A program made the translations under genes and the position numbers. The notes below the pieces were generated by a model. It did no database searches. It was not told where the DNA came from and worked only from the letters and a program-made list of their open reading frames with translations. Of a DNA stretch of 64,000 bases, positions 1-10,315 are shown one piece after another. Where the stretch lies: assembly GCA_025201765.1 (NCBI GenBank), contig MU623437.1:81584-145583 (forward strand). Direction: 5' to 3'. Position 1 is the first letter of the stretch. Every line of letters begins with the position of its first letter. The DNA comes from Daldinia sp. FL1419. Its lineage: Eukaryota > Ascomycota > Sordariomycetes > Xylariales > Hypoxylaceae.

Positions 1-93
1 CAGTGTGCAGAGGTCCGCAGTCTTTGCCAACTGCAGCTAGACTTTGGTCATCCTCACACCCAATATTCAATCCATACGGGGGGCCATCATAGG

Positions 94-147
94 CCATACA
101 GACCATACCGACCATACAAACCACACAAACCACACAAGCCATACAAA
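94..147. repeat. 9-bp tandem array, six units
   Basis: Six consecutive 9-mers without a phase break: ccatacaga, ccataccga, ccatacaaa, ccacacaaa, ccacacaag, ccatacaaa. A partial seventh unit follows (ccattacgg). It lies in non-coding DNA upstream of the coiled-coil gene and is one of many 9-bp arrays in this window. Confidence 0.85.
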
Positions 148-187
148 CCATTACGGGCCATATCATCCAGTCCATTATGCCCATTAT

Positions 188-205
188 AGACCCTGTAGAC
201 CCTGT
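188..205. repeat. 9-bp direct duplication
   Basis: Two perfect copies of gaccctgta, followed by the partial copy ggcccatt. It sits 40 bp after the 94-147 array but has an unrelated unit sequence. Confidence 0.7.
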
Positions 206-569
206 AGGCCCATTCGTCCCGTACACCCACCGTAGAAAATCCAGTTTATTATTCAAGTACCCGTCAGCCTTCCCTTTGGGTCTCCTGATCCTAACTTGGG
301 AAAGTCGACAAAAACCCTTCCGTGCTACGTCTTCTTCCGTTTGCCTCACCTTGTCTCGTAATTCCCAGACAACAAAAACCTGACCAAGCCCACCGAAATG
401 AGCCAGCACCTCACTACTTCAACTACAATTCAAGACACCAAACTAGCCGAGCTGACCTGGCCATACTTAACAATAACTCTAACATACCAATTCCACCCAG
501 GATACGAGAGACAACAAGAAGAGAGATAAGAAGAAGAATCCAAGAAGAGGAAGAAGAAGAAGATCTAAA

Positions 570-3332
570 ATGGACGTGCGAGCGAGCCGACCCGTGGAGC
601 GGGCATTCGTCGTGCCCGGCGGATTCCCAGCCCCAGCAGTTGCCGAGCGGCCCCGGTCAAGATCACGGCCGGCCGCATCCGAAGCAGAGACAACCCATAG
701 CAGAGCAGTCACAACTACCACATCACATACAGGCCCTCTAAGAGGAATCCTAAAGAACCCTATACCACAAATACCACAAATTGTTACACGACCACAAGAC
801 CCCCTGGCTGCGCGCTTCAACAGAGTCACGAGACCCGACCAGCAATCATACACAGCTTCGGCACCCCCATCACCAACATATCACTCGGACAGTGACAGAT
901 TCACATCCTACGATACTGATTCCCAATCGGCGTCGTCAGACCTCTCTACTAGCACAGACGCTACTAGTGTCATATCAGATTCTAGCGTTCCCCCTAAACC
1001 GTCAAAGCCCTCTACACAAGTAAAGCACGTACGTCATGTCCAATCGGCAGCAGCCTCCAGCAAGGTCAGGACGAGGACGCGATCCAGGACGCCTTCGGAG
1101 GTATCCAAGCCACCAGTCCCGGAGAAGAAGAGAACGGTACACATTCAATTCGTCCCGGCCAAGCAGCAGGCCCCCTCGCAGTCCCAGGAACTTCAGCTTG
1201 CTCGGAAGCCAGACAACGACCTAGTGCACAAGATTGAGCAACTAGAGCTAGAAACTGACAGCCTCCGACAAGAACGGAGTAAGCTAAACAGGGACCTGGA
1301 TGACGTTTCTGTACAGCTATCTACTAGGGGACAGGAAAACAAGGAAATAGTGCGAGCCCTAAACATCGAGCGCAACTCAAAGGAACTTATCTTACGAGAC
1401 CTCGAAGAGCAACGGCAGATTTCCGATGAATTCCGGAGCAACTACCAGCTGCAGCAGAACATGTTAATAGAAGTAGAGAGAGAACGAGACAGCCTCAGAC
1501 ATATGCGTGACAAGTTCGAGCAGCAAGTCGCCGATCTCGAGAGGGAGATATCCGTACGAGATGCCGCCCAAAGAGAACAGGAAGACGCACTCAGGCGCGA
1601 CATTGAAACTCTAGAGCATACCACCGCCAGCTTCGAGAGACAAATGGGCTCTCGCAACAAGGACGTTAAGGAATTGAGCACCGAAGTCAAGGAATTGAAC
1701 GCGGAACTTAAGGACCTAGACTGCGAAGTCAAGGAACTAACATCAGAGAGGGACTTGGCACGAGCGGACGCCTCAAGATTCTTAGCCAAGATAAAGGCGT
1801 TGGAGGCTAACACCGTACCCTACAGACAGGAGAACGCAGCACTGGACAAGGATAACCAGAAGCTTCACAACCGAATTGAGGACCTCCTAGACGAGAGGGC
1901 CGTCCTTGAGAACAAGGTTAGGTGCTTCGAGCAAGATATCGAGTCACTCAGGGTGCATGTCGCATCTCTCGAGTCCGACAAGCAGACTCTTGAGAAGGAC
2001 ATGGAGTCGGTAAAGGCTAGCAGAGACGACCTCGAGAAGAAGCTTGAGAGTGCGCAATCCGAGAAGAAGGAACTTCAGGACCAGCTCGACGCCGCCAGGA
2101 CCGCCCGAGACGATCTTGAGAAGCAACTCGAAACGACCAAGGGTGACCTCGAGAAGCAGATGGAGACTACTAAGAGCGACTTTGAGAAGCAGATTGAGAC
2201 TACCAAGAACGACTTTGAGAAGCAACTAGAAGCTACCAGAGACGATCTAGGAAAGCAATTGGAATTCTCCAAAGGGGAACTCGAGAAGCAGGCTTTGGAC
2301 TTCAAGACGATAATAGACGACAAGCAGTCTAGGATCGACGGTCTCGTCACCGAAGTTGCCGGATCCAAGGACGCTAACGTCTCCCTTGCATCGGAGCGAC
2401 TAAGGCTTGACGAAGAACTAGTGAACGTTCGGGCTAACCTGCTCAACGTCGAGAACGACCTTGACTTGGCGCGGGAGCAGAACAAGACGCTCGAGTCGGA
2501 GAAGGAGCAGCTGATCATTCGCACCGCTGACCTCGGAAAGGTGTACGATGATCTCGAGAAGCTTCGCCGAGAGCATGCCGGCTGCGAGGAGCGTTCAAAG
2601 GGACTTGAGGAACGGTCCAAAGGACTTGAAGCAGATGTCGAAAAGCACCAAGAAGCCGCCAAGGTGCTACAAGAAGAGAAGGACAAGATCGCCGCTATCG
2701 CTAAGAACCTAGAAGAGAACTCGGGCATTCCCAAGCTCAACGAGGAGAAGGCTACCCTTGAGGGAAGCGTCAAGGAACTTGAAGGCAAGGTCTCCGCACT
2801 TACGCAGGAGAAGTCAGACCTAGAGGCCAAGACAAACGACCTCCAGGTCCAAGCCGACAAGATCCCCACGTTGGCCCAAGAGAAGGCTGACCTCGCTGCT
2901 AGCTTGGAGGCCAAGTCGAAGGACCTCCAGGCTGAGTCCGAGAAAGTCACAGCTCTAACGCAGGCGAAGACGGACCTCGAAGGCAAGATCAAGGATCTCC
3001 AGACCGAAGCAGACAGGGTACCTGGTCTAGTCGAGCAAGTACAGACATTGACTACGCGACTTGATGCGACGACCGTCCAGCTCACTACAGCCGACGCGGC
3101 ACGAGCGTCAGTCACATCCCAATACATCGACCTACAATCACTCGTCGTTGATCTGCAAGAGAAGCTGCGCGGTACCAAGGACCACCACCGATCCAAGTCG
3201 CGCAGCAGCAAGCGCCAAAGCCGCTCACCTTCAAACAGTCTCATCTTCGTCCGAAACCCTTCGGAAAAAGACGGTAACATTTACGTCATGTCGCGCGACA
3301 CGCTCAAGAAGAGGGACAAGTCTCCATCTTAA
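570..3332 (+). CDS. Long coiled-coil protein of unknown function, 920 aa
   Basis: A single open exon starting at ATG 570 after a purine-rich leader. Residues 1 to about 210 are Ser/Pro/Arg-rich and probably disordered. From about 215 to 870 the protein is nearly continuous charged coiled coil (E, K, L, D, Q) with almost no Pro or Gly. The last 50 residues are a basic Arg/Ser tail. Residues 515-569 hold five tandem 11-residue (hendecad) repeats of the type DLEKQLETTKG, so the coil locally leaves the usual heptad pitch. A second, looser repeat family around the words ALTQEK and KDLQ occupies about residues 735-820. It resembles filamentous-fungal myosin-tail-like, cytoskeletal or septum-associated scaffolds only in composition; I recognise no named orthologue. 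A scaffold role is inference. An AATAAA at 3358-3363 is a plausible polyadenylation signal. Confidence 0.85.
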   Translation: MDVRASRPVERAFVVPGGFPAPAVAERPRSRSRPAASEAETTHSRAVTTTTSHTGPLRGILKNPIPQIPQIVTRPQDPLAARFNRVTRPDQQSYTASAPPSPTYHSDSDRFTSYDTDSQSASSDLSTSTDATSVISDSSVPPKPSKPSTQVKHVRHVQSAAASSKVRTRTRSRTPSEVSKPPVPEKKRTVHIQFVPAKQQAPSQSQELQLARKPDNDLVHKIEQLELETDSLRQERSKLNRDLDDVSVQLSTRGQENKEIVRALNIERNSKELILRDLEEQRQISDEFRSNYQLQQNMLIEVERERDSLRHMRDKFEQQVADLEREISVRDAAQREQEDALRRDIETLEHTTASFERQMGSRNKDVKELSTEVKELNAELKDLDCEVKELTSERDLARADASRFLAKIKALEANTVPYRQENAALDKDNQKLHNRIEDLLDERAVLENKVRCFEQDIESLRVHVASLESDKQTLEKDMESVKASRDDLEKKLESAQSEKKELQDQLDAARTARDDLEKQLETTKGDLEKQMETTKSDFEKQIETTKNDFEKQLEATRDDLGKQLEFSKGELEKQALDFKTIIDDKQSRIDGLVTEVAGSKDANVSLASERLRLDEELVNVRANLLNVENDLDLAREQNKTLESEKEQLIIRTADLGKVYDDLEKLRREHAGCEERSKGLEERSKGLEADVEKHQEAAKVLQEEKDKIAAIAKNLEENSGIPKLNEEKATLEGSVKELEGKVSALTQEKSDLEAKTNDLQVQADKIPTLAQEKADLAASLEAKSKDLQAESEKVTALTQAKTDLEGKIKDLQTEADRVPGLVEQVQTLTTRLDATTVQLTTADAARASVTSQYIDLQSLVVDLQEKLRGTKDHHRSKSRSSKRQSRSPSNSLIFVRNPSEKDGNIYVMSRDTLKKRDKSPS
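2112..2276 (+). repeat. 33-bp tandem repeat encoding five hendecads
   Basis: Five in-register 33-bp units code for DLEKQLETTKG, DLEKQMETTKS, DFEKQIETTKN, DFEKQLEATRD and DLGKQLEFSKG. A weaker sixth unit (ELEKQALDFKT) follows at 2277-2309. Codons differ between units (for example gatcttgag against gactttgag), so the array is not a very recent duplication. Confidence 0.85.
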
Positions 3333-3768
3333 ATTAAAACAGGCTGCTGGTCACGCCAATAAACTAATCGAGGTCCGGGGATAGAGAAAAGTAACATCGA
3401 CAAACACCAATACCAATATCACAATACCATCACCATCACACCAAAATAATACTACTCCTACTACTACTACTTCTACTTCTACTACTATTACTACTACCAC
3501 AACGAGTCCAACGGGATATGATAGAGCGGAGGGATATGAGAATTTGGGAGACCCGTCGACTAACGAGACTGAACGCTGAACCTGCCTACGAGCAGCACAA
3601 CGATTCCGTCGCCGTCGCGGATCTACCAAGGATGGGTTATTTTAACTACGGGATACATAAAAGCGCACGGACGAGCGAGGGAGGGGCTCGAATGTTTTTT
3701 CAAAGTTTTGTTGTTGTCAGCTGTACAATATCTAACAACTGCTGTCATCATCATCACCATGTACGAAA

Positions 3769-3910
3769 GGGGGGGGGGGGGGGGGGGGAAAAAAAAAAAA
3801 ACAAAGGTTTTTTTTAAACAGTGGGGCAAAAAGGGGAACACACAAAAAAAATAAAAATTTATATATAATATNNNNNNNNNNACCCCCCCCCCCCCCCCCC
3901 CGCCCCCCCG

Positions 3911-3953
<43 letters not shown>

Positions 3954-3957
3954 CCGC

Positions 3958-3986
<29 letters not shown>
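3769..3986. other. Assembly gap with artefactual poly-G, degraded copy and poly-C
   Basis: Poly-G (3769-3788), then poly-A, then about 70 bases of low-complexity sequence, ten Ns (3872-3881), then nearly pure poly-C (3883-3986). The 70-base piece (about 3801-3871) is an error-filled second copy of the sequence after the poly-C (about 3993-4065). Shared landmarks come in the same order: acaaa, ggtt.tt.tt, agt.gg.caa, aggg and acac. It is best read as a badly closed assembly gap, not biology. Confidence 0.85.
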
Positions 3987-3988
<2 letters not shown>

Positions 3989-6375
3989 ACTCGAACAAAC
4001 CATAGGTTGTTGTTCCAGAGTCGGTCAAGCAGGGCTACACACTATCTTCATAGCATTTTACTTCTACTTTTTTTCCTTTGTCATTTACATGTTTTTCTAA
4101 CTACATTTTCTTTACTTGTTATTACTTGTTCTTCTACTACATATCATCATCATCATTATTATTATTGGGAACATCGGGGAGGGAAATGCGAAAATGGAAC
4201 ATGAGATCGGGTTTACCGGGGAAAGGGAAACAAAGGGACAACCTCATCATGTTAATTCGCCCTCAACGACGACGTGTATTGCTAGTGTAAGGTTGTCGGA
4301 CGTCAAGTCATGTCTTGTTGTTATCAGGTCATCACCCATGTATCGGTCTAGACAATGAGCACGAGCTCGAAAGGGGGGTCATGGAAGGGTTGCAATTAGA
4401 ATAACTCGGCAATCAATAATTTGTGGATTTTATTAATTCAATTTCAATATCTTGATTAAACAATAAATTTTGATAAATCCCACTGCTACGGTGGCAAGTA
4501 AACGAATTCGTGATATCTCGTCTCATTGGTGCCTCGGTAAGCAAAGTCTTTCTCCAACTTTCTAGAAGTACACGACCGAACTCGCGAGAGCATTGGAGCA
4601 AGTGTTTTTCGAGTACCTGGAGACTCTCGTCGTGTTCGACCAATCATGGTTCCTATCAACAACCGAATACGGTAGTAAAAACCGTGTTAGCGTCCTCATC
4701 ACCTCTACTCAGCTTGTCTGCTTGGCCGGCTTGGCCAGCGTGCCAACAGGCCGGTTATAACAAGGGTTTTTCTCTCTCGTTGGTAGCCCAATGTGCGAGG
4801 TTTGGGTAGCCAGATCTCACGTATGTAACCATGCCATCAATTATCTATGTATTGTCAAATAGACTACCCAAGTACTTCCATCGCGTACGTCAATAACCAA
4901 GATCGGAAAAACTCGAACCGCCAAAATAGCATACCAAGTGCCGGCTTGCCCTAACTTCGGATCGCTCCGAGCTCAAGTCGAACCAATGGGAGAAATCGAG
5001 CCTTCGTCGAGCCTGAATTGGGGGTAGTGGCAAGTTGTAACTTCAGGGGCAGTGGCGGAACCTCTTAATACAAGGCTGTTAAGCTCTAAGCCGCCTCCCG
5101 AAAGCCGATCTTTATCGTTGTGGGAATCGTTGCAGATCCAAGATAGAAAACAGGCATTCTAGACCACGAGAACGTTGCCGTAGTTTATAGGTTAGCTCGT
5201 ACGACACGCCGGTCGTAAAAAAAAAAAAAAATAATAAAAAAAAAAAAAAAAGGCCCCCATATCTGGGCTATTTGGTCCCTTCTTCTTCCGAGCCTGAGCA
5301 GGCAGCTAGGCTACCTAGCTTGGATTTCCCTCCCAAGTACCGCAGGGCTATAAGATATCATAAAAATATGAAACCCACGCGCCCGCGCTAACTGCGGTCG
5401 GGCAGCTATACTAGACCCATTGATCGTCATCAGCAATAGACGAGGCGGAGGTGGCAAATTTCGCTAAATAGTCGAGGGCAACGTATCACCAAGAGGAAGA
5501 CGAGCAAAGTAGTAGATGTAGTCGGTTCGCCTTCACTCTTTAGCGGCTACTTTAGCTCGCCGCCGCTGGTGCGTAGCCGCGTATCGGCTCTACCGCATCG
5601 GTATCCCGGAGTCCCTTAAACCGGGCGATCCGTTCCACGCGACCGTCGACCAACTACGCCATGTGCTAGAGTAGGTATTCAGCGCTACGGCAAAGAATGG
5701 CCGGTGGCGTCGCGCCCGGTGAGCTTGGGATCTATTCAGCTGGCCAACGGGATTGTAGATCCTCAGCGTGAGTAAAATACCTCTCTCAGCCTAACTCTAC
5801 CTAGGTACAGGGTAGCTACCTACCTACATACGAGAGTGAGCTGGCAGGAACACAAGCGAGCAAGGATAATTTTCCAGCCAACTCCAGCCAAATCCATAGC
5901 GAGGCGGAGGAACCGAGCAACGCAATAGCTGTGGCCTCGGAGAAAACACCTACCTACCTACCTACGTGCCGACCTAGGTAGCTACCCCGTCAATAAATCC
6001 CTCCTCTAAATGCCTCATCAGAAGCAATAGGAGACGGCTCCGCGAGTGGTAACACGTCCCATCGCGGGGTTCTCTACTGCCGCAGCTTACCGGCCGCTGT
6101 CATCCTCGAACTCGCGGGACCCCCTGAACTAGGGGGGCGTAAACATCGAAGCGAGAACGTGCGTGGCTTGCCCAGACCACGCAGACGATAACAGCCGGAT
6201 CCACTAGATTTTCTTCCGGTAAGGGAAGGAGATACAGCACGACACGTATGAGGTGCATGCTGCGAGATGCACTTATAGCTGGGGCACATAAGGTCGTAGA
6301 CACCTGATGAGGTGATGGCTCGTCTGGGGTAATACGGGGAAGCCAATCCATGGGATAGGTGTCTTCCTTGATAAT

Positions 6376-6391
6376 CCAACGTTTACGTTGG
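6376..6391. repeat. Small perfect hairpin
   Basis: ccaacgt, two-base loop tt, acgttgg: 7-bp perfect arms in intergenic DNA. It is followed by several degenerate tttac(g/a)tt words up to about 6420. Confidence 0.5.
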
Positions 6392-7563
6392 TTTACATTT
6401 ATTTACGTTTTGTCTTACGTTAGGCTCTGATATGTAGCTATGCCCCCCTCCGACGGTGTGTATTGCGTGCTGCCAATGTACCGGACATGGGATGGCCATG
6501 CTTGACTCGCTGTACAGCATAGCAGTTAAGTTCCGAAACCTATAATCACAGAGCCTGATTTGTTCATTAATCACTAAGCCTAACAACAAGTATTCACAAA
6601 GAAACTCAACATATTTTTTCATTTGCCAATTCTGCAAGTAAGCCAATGCCACAGAATATGGCTGTTATTCGAAGAGATTACATTCGACGAGCTACAGCCA
6701 TGTTTTCCCTTCCGCCTAACCTTAGATGCCTACTAAACCAACAATTATGTGCACCGAGAACAAAACTGGATTCCAAACTTCCAAGAGAATAGCGTCTGGA
6801 ACACCGCCAACATACCGCAATGATCTGTAAATATGTTAACATACATCTCTCTACAAGGTAGTACATACTAGTAAATCTTGAAACTGACCTTGTTGACTTG
6901 TTAGAAGACTAGCTTCAATGTCTGAATATGTTTTTCCATATTGGAAAGCTGTATCCACGAGATTATGACTGCTTTGATGACACGTACAGGAGTTGGGCCG
7001 AGCCACTAAGGCCCTGTACACCGTTCGAAATTGCTGGCGAGGGCCAACAGATATCGTTTGTCGATTACTACCGATCATATGCGGACTGATGAGTCACAAT
7101 TCAACCCGGCTCCTGGTCGACATGCGCAAGATAGTGAGAAATTTCCAAGGCCTATGGGTTTAATATCATTAGGTGTATGTGAGTTACCCTGGGGGCACAA
7201 CTTTTACAGGGTCTCAGCTGTTGTCTTGCTAGGGCGTTGGGCAGGTTCCCAGTGCAGATCGGCATAAACATTGGAACAGAATAGAACAGAGCAAGTGAAG
7301 CAAATAAAGAGTTAGAAGGATAAGTGGTGTTTATTATGATTGGAATTGTTTGTTCAGGGATGCCATTCTCCCTTTCGGACCAATCATACTCGCGTGCTGT
7401 CCAAGCCCAGCGTTGGGCCAGCACGCAGTCAAGAATCAAATCCTAAGAGCTCGTTATTCGTACCGAAGCCGCATTAACCATGATGTCCCAATTCTAGCCA
7501 CTAAGATTCGTCATATATGTTCGCCCTAGTTGGATCGGACGTTTGATAGATGAATGAGAAGAA

Positions 7564-10315
7564 TTATGTATTAGGTTGGACCGCCGGAGCTGAACCATCA
7601 ATTGTTTCAGCAAGCGTAGTCTGGGCAACACCAGACGGGACTGGGTTTGGCTGTGGCCCATTCTTACGGTGATTGTTTCCCTCTTCAGTCAGAAGCTTAC
7701 TTAGGAGCTGTAGGTCATCACGGGCTCGTGGATCCCGTTCAAGAGCTCTGCGAACAGCAGTCCACTCGCCTTCCTTCATGCGGGCAGCATGGGGAAGTAG
7801 GAAGGCAACGGTCGAACTGGAAAATAGAGGACCAAGAACTTGGCGAGCCTTCATCTCACCTTCCGCCTGCGCAGCTCGTAAAGCCGGAACCATAGGGTCT
7901 TGTGCGATCTGCGGTGCGGTTGCTGGTGGCGCTTGGCGTGGTGGTACGACTGGCAGTGGGTGGCCGGGAATCTTCGGAGGCGGAATCGGTGTTTGGCTAT
8001 ATTGTGGCTGAGCCAAGGTCGGTGTACCGAAAGACCCTTGAGGTGTTGAAGGTGACCACGACGGGCCCGAGAGTGACGGCCTCGGTGGCATCGGCGTACC
8101 TTGGGCTGACGCTGCTGGAGTAGTCTTTTGCAACTCAAATCGCTGTTGATCTATCGGGATCTGTACTTGTTTCTCATCCCGATAAACAAATATCATAAGG
8201 AGCATAGGCTCAGTACGTTTCAAAGGGATGAGGTGATCTCCAATGTTCTGTAGTGGTTCTGGAATCGGACCGTCGCCCTCTGCGACGGGCACTAAGTAGG
8301 TGTCTCTAACGTTACCTAGTTTCTTCTCGCCGACGACTCCGTATCGTTTCTTGGATTGGAAATATTCTATGACTGCCAGAAATTGCTTCTGTGCAGCGGG
8401 ATCCGTAGGATGACTCGGAGACAGACTAGTGATGACCAAATCTACTTGATTATTATACCTCAAACCGCAAAGATACGGGATAGCTTTCTCTTCTGCGATA
8501 CGCCCAGCCACTGTAAGAAGGGGCGGTATCAAATCTTTCCAAGCAATGTTTCTAACCTTGCTAAGATCAGCACCGCCAGCATACCTTGCTACGGTATCAA
8601 CTTCGGCCACGTTGGTCATAACAAGGGGACCGCGCCACACGATGTCGGGATCAATGTGTTCGGTAGGTGAGTATGGAGGAGACTCGTTGCCATCCTCTTG
8701 AAGTAGCCGATCGACTTCGGGATCGTCGCCCGGACCTGCCGACTGAACTTGTGTAGAAGCTCGTCTTTGATGAGATACAGAAGGAGATCGCACGCTCGAA
8801 AAGACCTTTCCAATATCGAAATCTGATCTCCTAGGCGATTGCTGGTGTGCTTGAGTGTCGACTCGAAGAGGCACTGTCGATGAGCTAGAACGACTACCAG
8901 GGTTTACAGGAGAGCCCGTTCCGTCTGCCGACGATGCAGCAGCCTCGTTGTTCGCATTCGCCGCTTCACTCGCCTCCCTAGCACCCTTTCGGCGAAGACT
9001 AGATGGAGCCTCATCCAGTTCAACTGCAAGGTGATCCGCTTCGACTACCTCTTCCCCTTTGTGGGTTCGTCTTACTCGTGGTCCGTCCTCGGTGATCAGA
9101 ATGGATTGCTTCTCCGCCCGCGCTTTCATCTCGGCCGTCTCACGCTGCTGCTCTTTAGTTGCTAGCTGGTCGCCAGTCATCACTACGAAAGATGTAGGTG
9201 GCAGTGTCCTATTCAAAACCTGACTGGCAAGTTCCATGTTATTCTTGAGACTAAAAAATAGCGCACGGAGCTGCGATGCATTATGAGAGGTATTCGGATG
9301 GGTATCTTGAAAAGCTCGCTCGATCTCGATGGCTAAGCGCTCAGTGATATCCTTTTTGGACGAACCCTGAGGGATAGTATATAATTTCTTCTTCTCGGCA
9401 AGGTCGATAGCGGCGTCGAGAGATTTTTGCAACCCTAGCGCTGCTTGCCTCCGAGGACCTTCAAGCTTTTGAATATTCTCAGCTAGGTCATCCGGGGGCA
9501 TATATGCTGGGCTTGACGGAACCGCTTGCACATCTGAAACTTTGCGAAGCTTACTCTGAGGTCCTTGCGACTGGTCACGGGCCTTGCGCTTGCCCTTAGA
9601 GGCAGATTCGGGAGTAGTCTCCTCCTTTTTTGCATCGGGAGTAGGAGATGATTTAGCTTTCACAGTAGATGCGCTAGGTGATGCTCGGTCCTTAGGATCG
9701 CTCACGCGTTTCCCCTTTCCTTTTCTTCCCCCCTTTTTGCGCTTCTTCTCTTCTTCGTACTTATGCCTGCGACCCTCCCACGGCCTCTCTCCCTTATTCA
9801 TGGCCTCCAGAGTAATCTTGTGGTCTTCGGGCGCGCATTGTTCGCAGAAATAATCTCTAGTTAAATCTTCCGTAAAAACACTCATGCCCATACACACATT
9901 ATGTTGCCAAGCTCCACACTTGTCGCAAGCGATCCACGGCTCGTTCGTATCATCATCGTCCTGCGTAGTAGCACCGCAGATACAACGGATGATTTCTTCA
10001 TCGTCATCTTGTTTCTCATCTTTCTCGGTCGTTTTCTTGCTGTTCTTTTTGGTCTGGCGGCGCTTCGCGGGTTCTGGTCCATTCTCGAGTTGATCAAAAA
10101 CTTTGGTGTGTTGACCTTTGGTGGCTCGCACAGATCGACGGGGCTCTGGTTCGCCTATTGACAAGTATTTACGCGTTAGTGAGTGACTTAGCAAGCTAGT
10201 TGGGCCATAGAAGACAGGATCATGTTTCACGACAAGTGCCTTGACGTGCGTAAACTAGGACTCGCGCCTAGCTGCCTGTCGCAAAACTATGACGGGTGGT
10301 ACGCTTACCGGACAT
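7564..10315 (-). CDS. BYE1: Bye1-like transcription factor (PHD, TFIIS central domain, SPOC), 865 aa
   Basis: Exons on the minus strand are 10315-10309 and 10154-7564; the 154-nt intron has donor GTAAGC, branch CACTAAC and acceptor CAATAG. The first coding exon is only 7 nt (ATG TCC G). Splicing gives MSGEPEPRRSVRATKGQHTK, the usual fungal start; reading straight through would give an unrelated N-terminus. Domains: PHD zinc finger at about 57-114 (CICG, ACDKCGAWQHNVCMG, YFCEQC), basic linker, TFIIS central (Pol II-binding) domain at about 237-352, SPOC domain at about 508-661, Pro-rich tail. In yeast, Bye1 binds histone H3K4me3 through the PHD finger and RNA polymerase II through the TFIIS-like domain. 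The same nuclear elongation role is inferred here from domain order. Certain about the family, fairly sure about the orthology. Confidence 0.92.

Larger units (their letters stand above)
1..569. other. Upstream region and leader of the coiled-coil gene
   Basis: No gene is supported here. The stretch holds a 9-bp tandem array (94-147), a smaller 9-bp duplication (188-205), and a purine-rich GAA/AGA leader (about 505-569) directly before the ATG at 570. Short open frames in this stretch are produced by the tandem repeat and by the frame upstream of the gene. Confidence 0.6.
3333..7563. other. Intergenic region, no gene seen
   Basis: About 4.2 kb between the coiled-coil gene (+) and the Bye1-like gene (-). 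It holds (CTA)n and (CTT)n-like microsatellites (3450-3500), the assembly artefact at 3769-4045, an A-rich tract interrupted by TAAT (about 5217-5250), clusters of CCTACCTACCTA/TACCTAGGTA words (about 5800-5825 and 5950-5990), and a short perfect hairpin at 6376-6391. Short open frames here lack recognisable domains, intron-linked continuations or conserved motifs. The plus-strand side probably contains the 3' UTR of the first gene. Confidence 0.55.

Noticed and set aside
322..853. Overlapping open frames on both strands at the 5' end of the first gene
   Set aside because: They overlap the leader and first exon in other frames and have repetitive Glu/Arg or hydrophobic content from GAA-rich DNA.
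2075..3280. A 401-codon minus-strand open frame opposite the coiled-coil gene
   Set aside because: Ser/Leu/Arg-rich shadow created by the biased codons (gag, aag, gac) of the sense gene; no independent signals.
3623..4028. Poly-Gly open frames on the minus strand
   Set aside because: Translation of artefactual poly-C and the ten Ns.
7152..7439. A 95-codon minus-strand frame containing AREYDWSERENGIPEQTIP
   Set aside because: The segment looked protein-like at first, but I could not tie it to a family or extend it by splicing.
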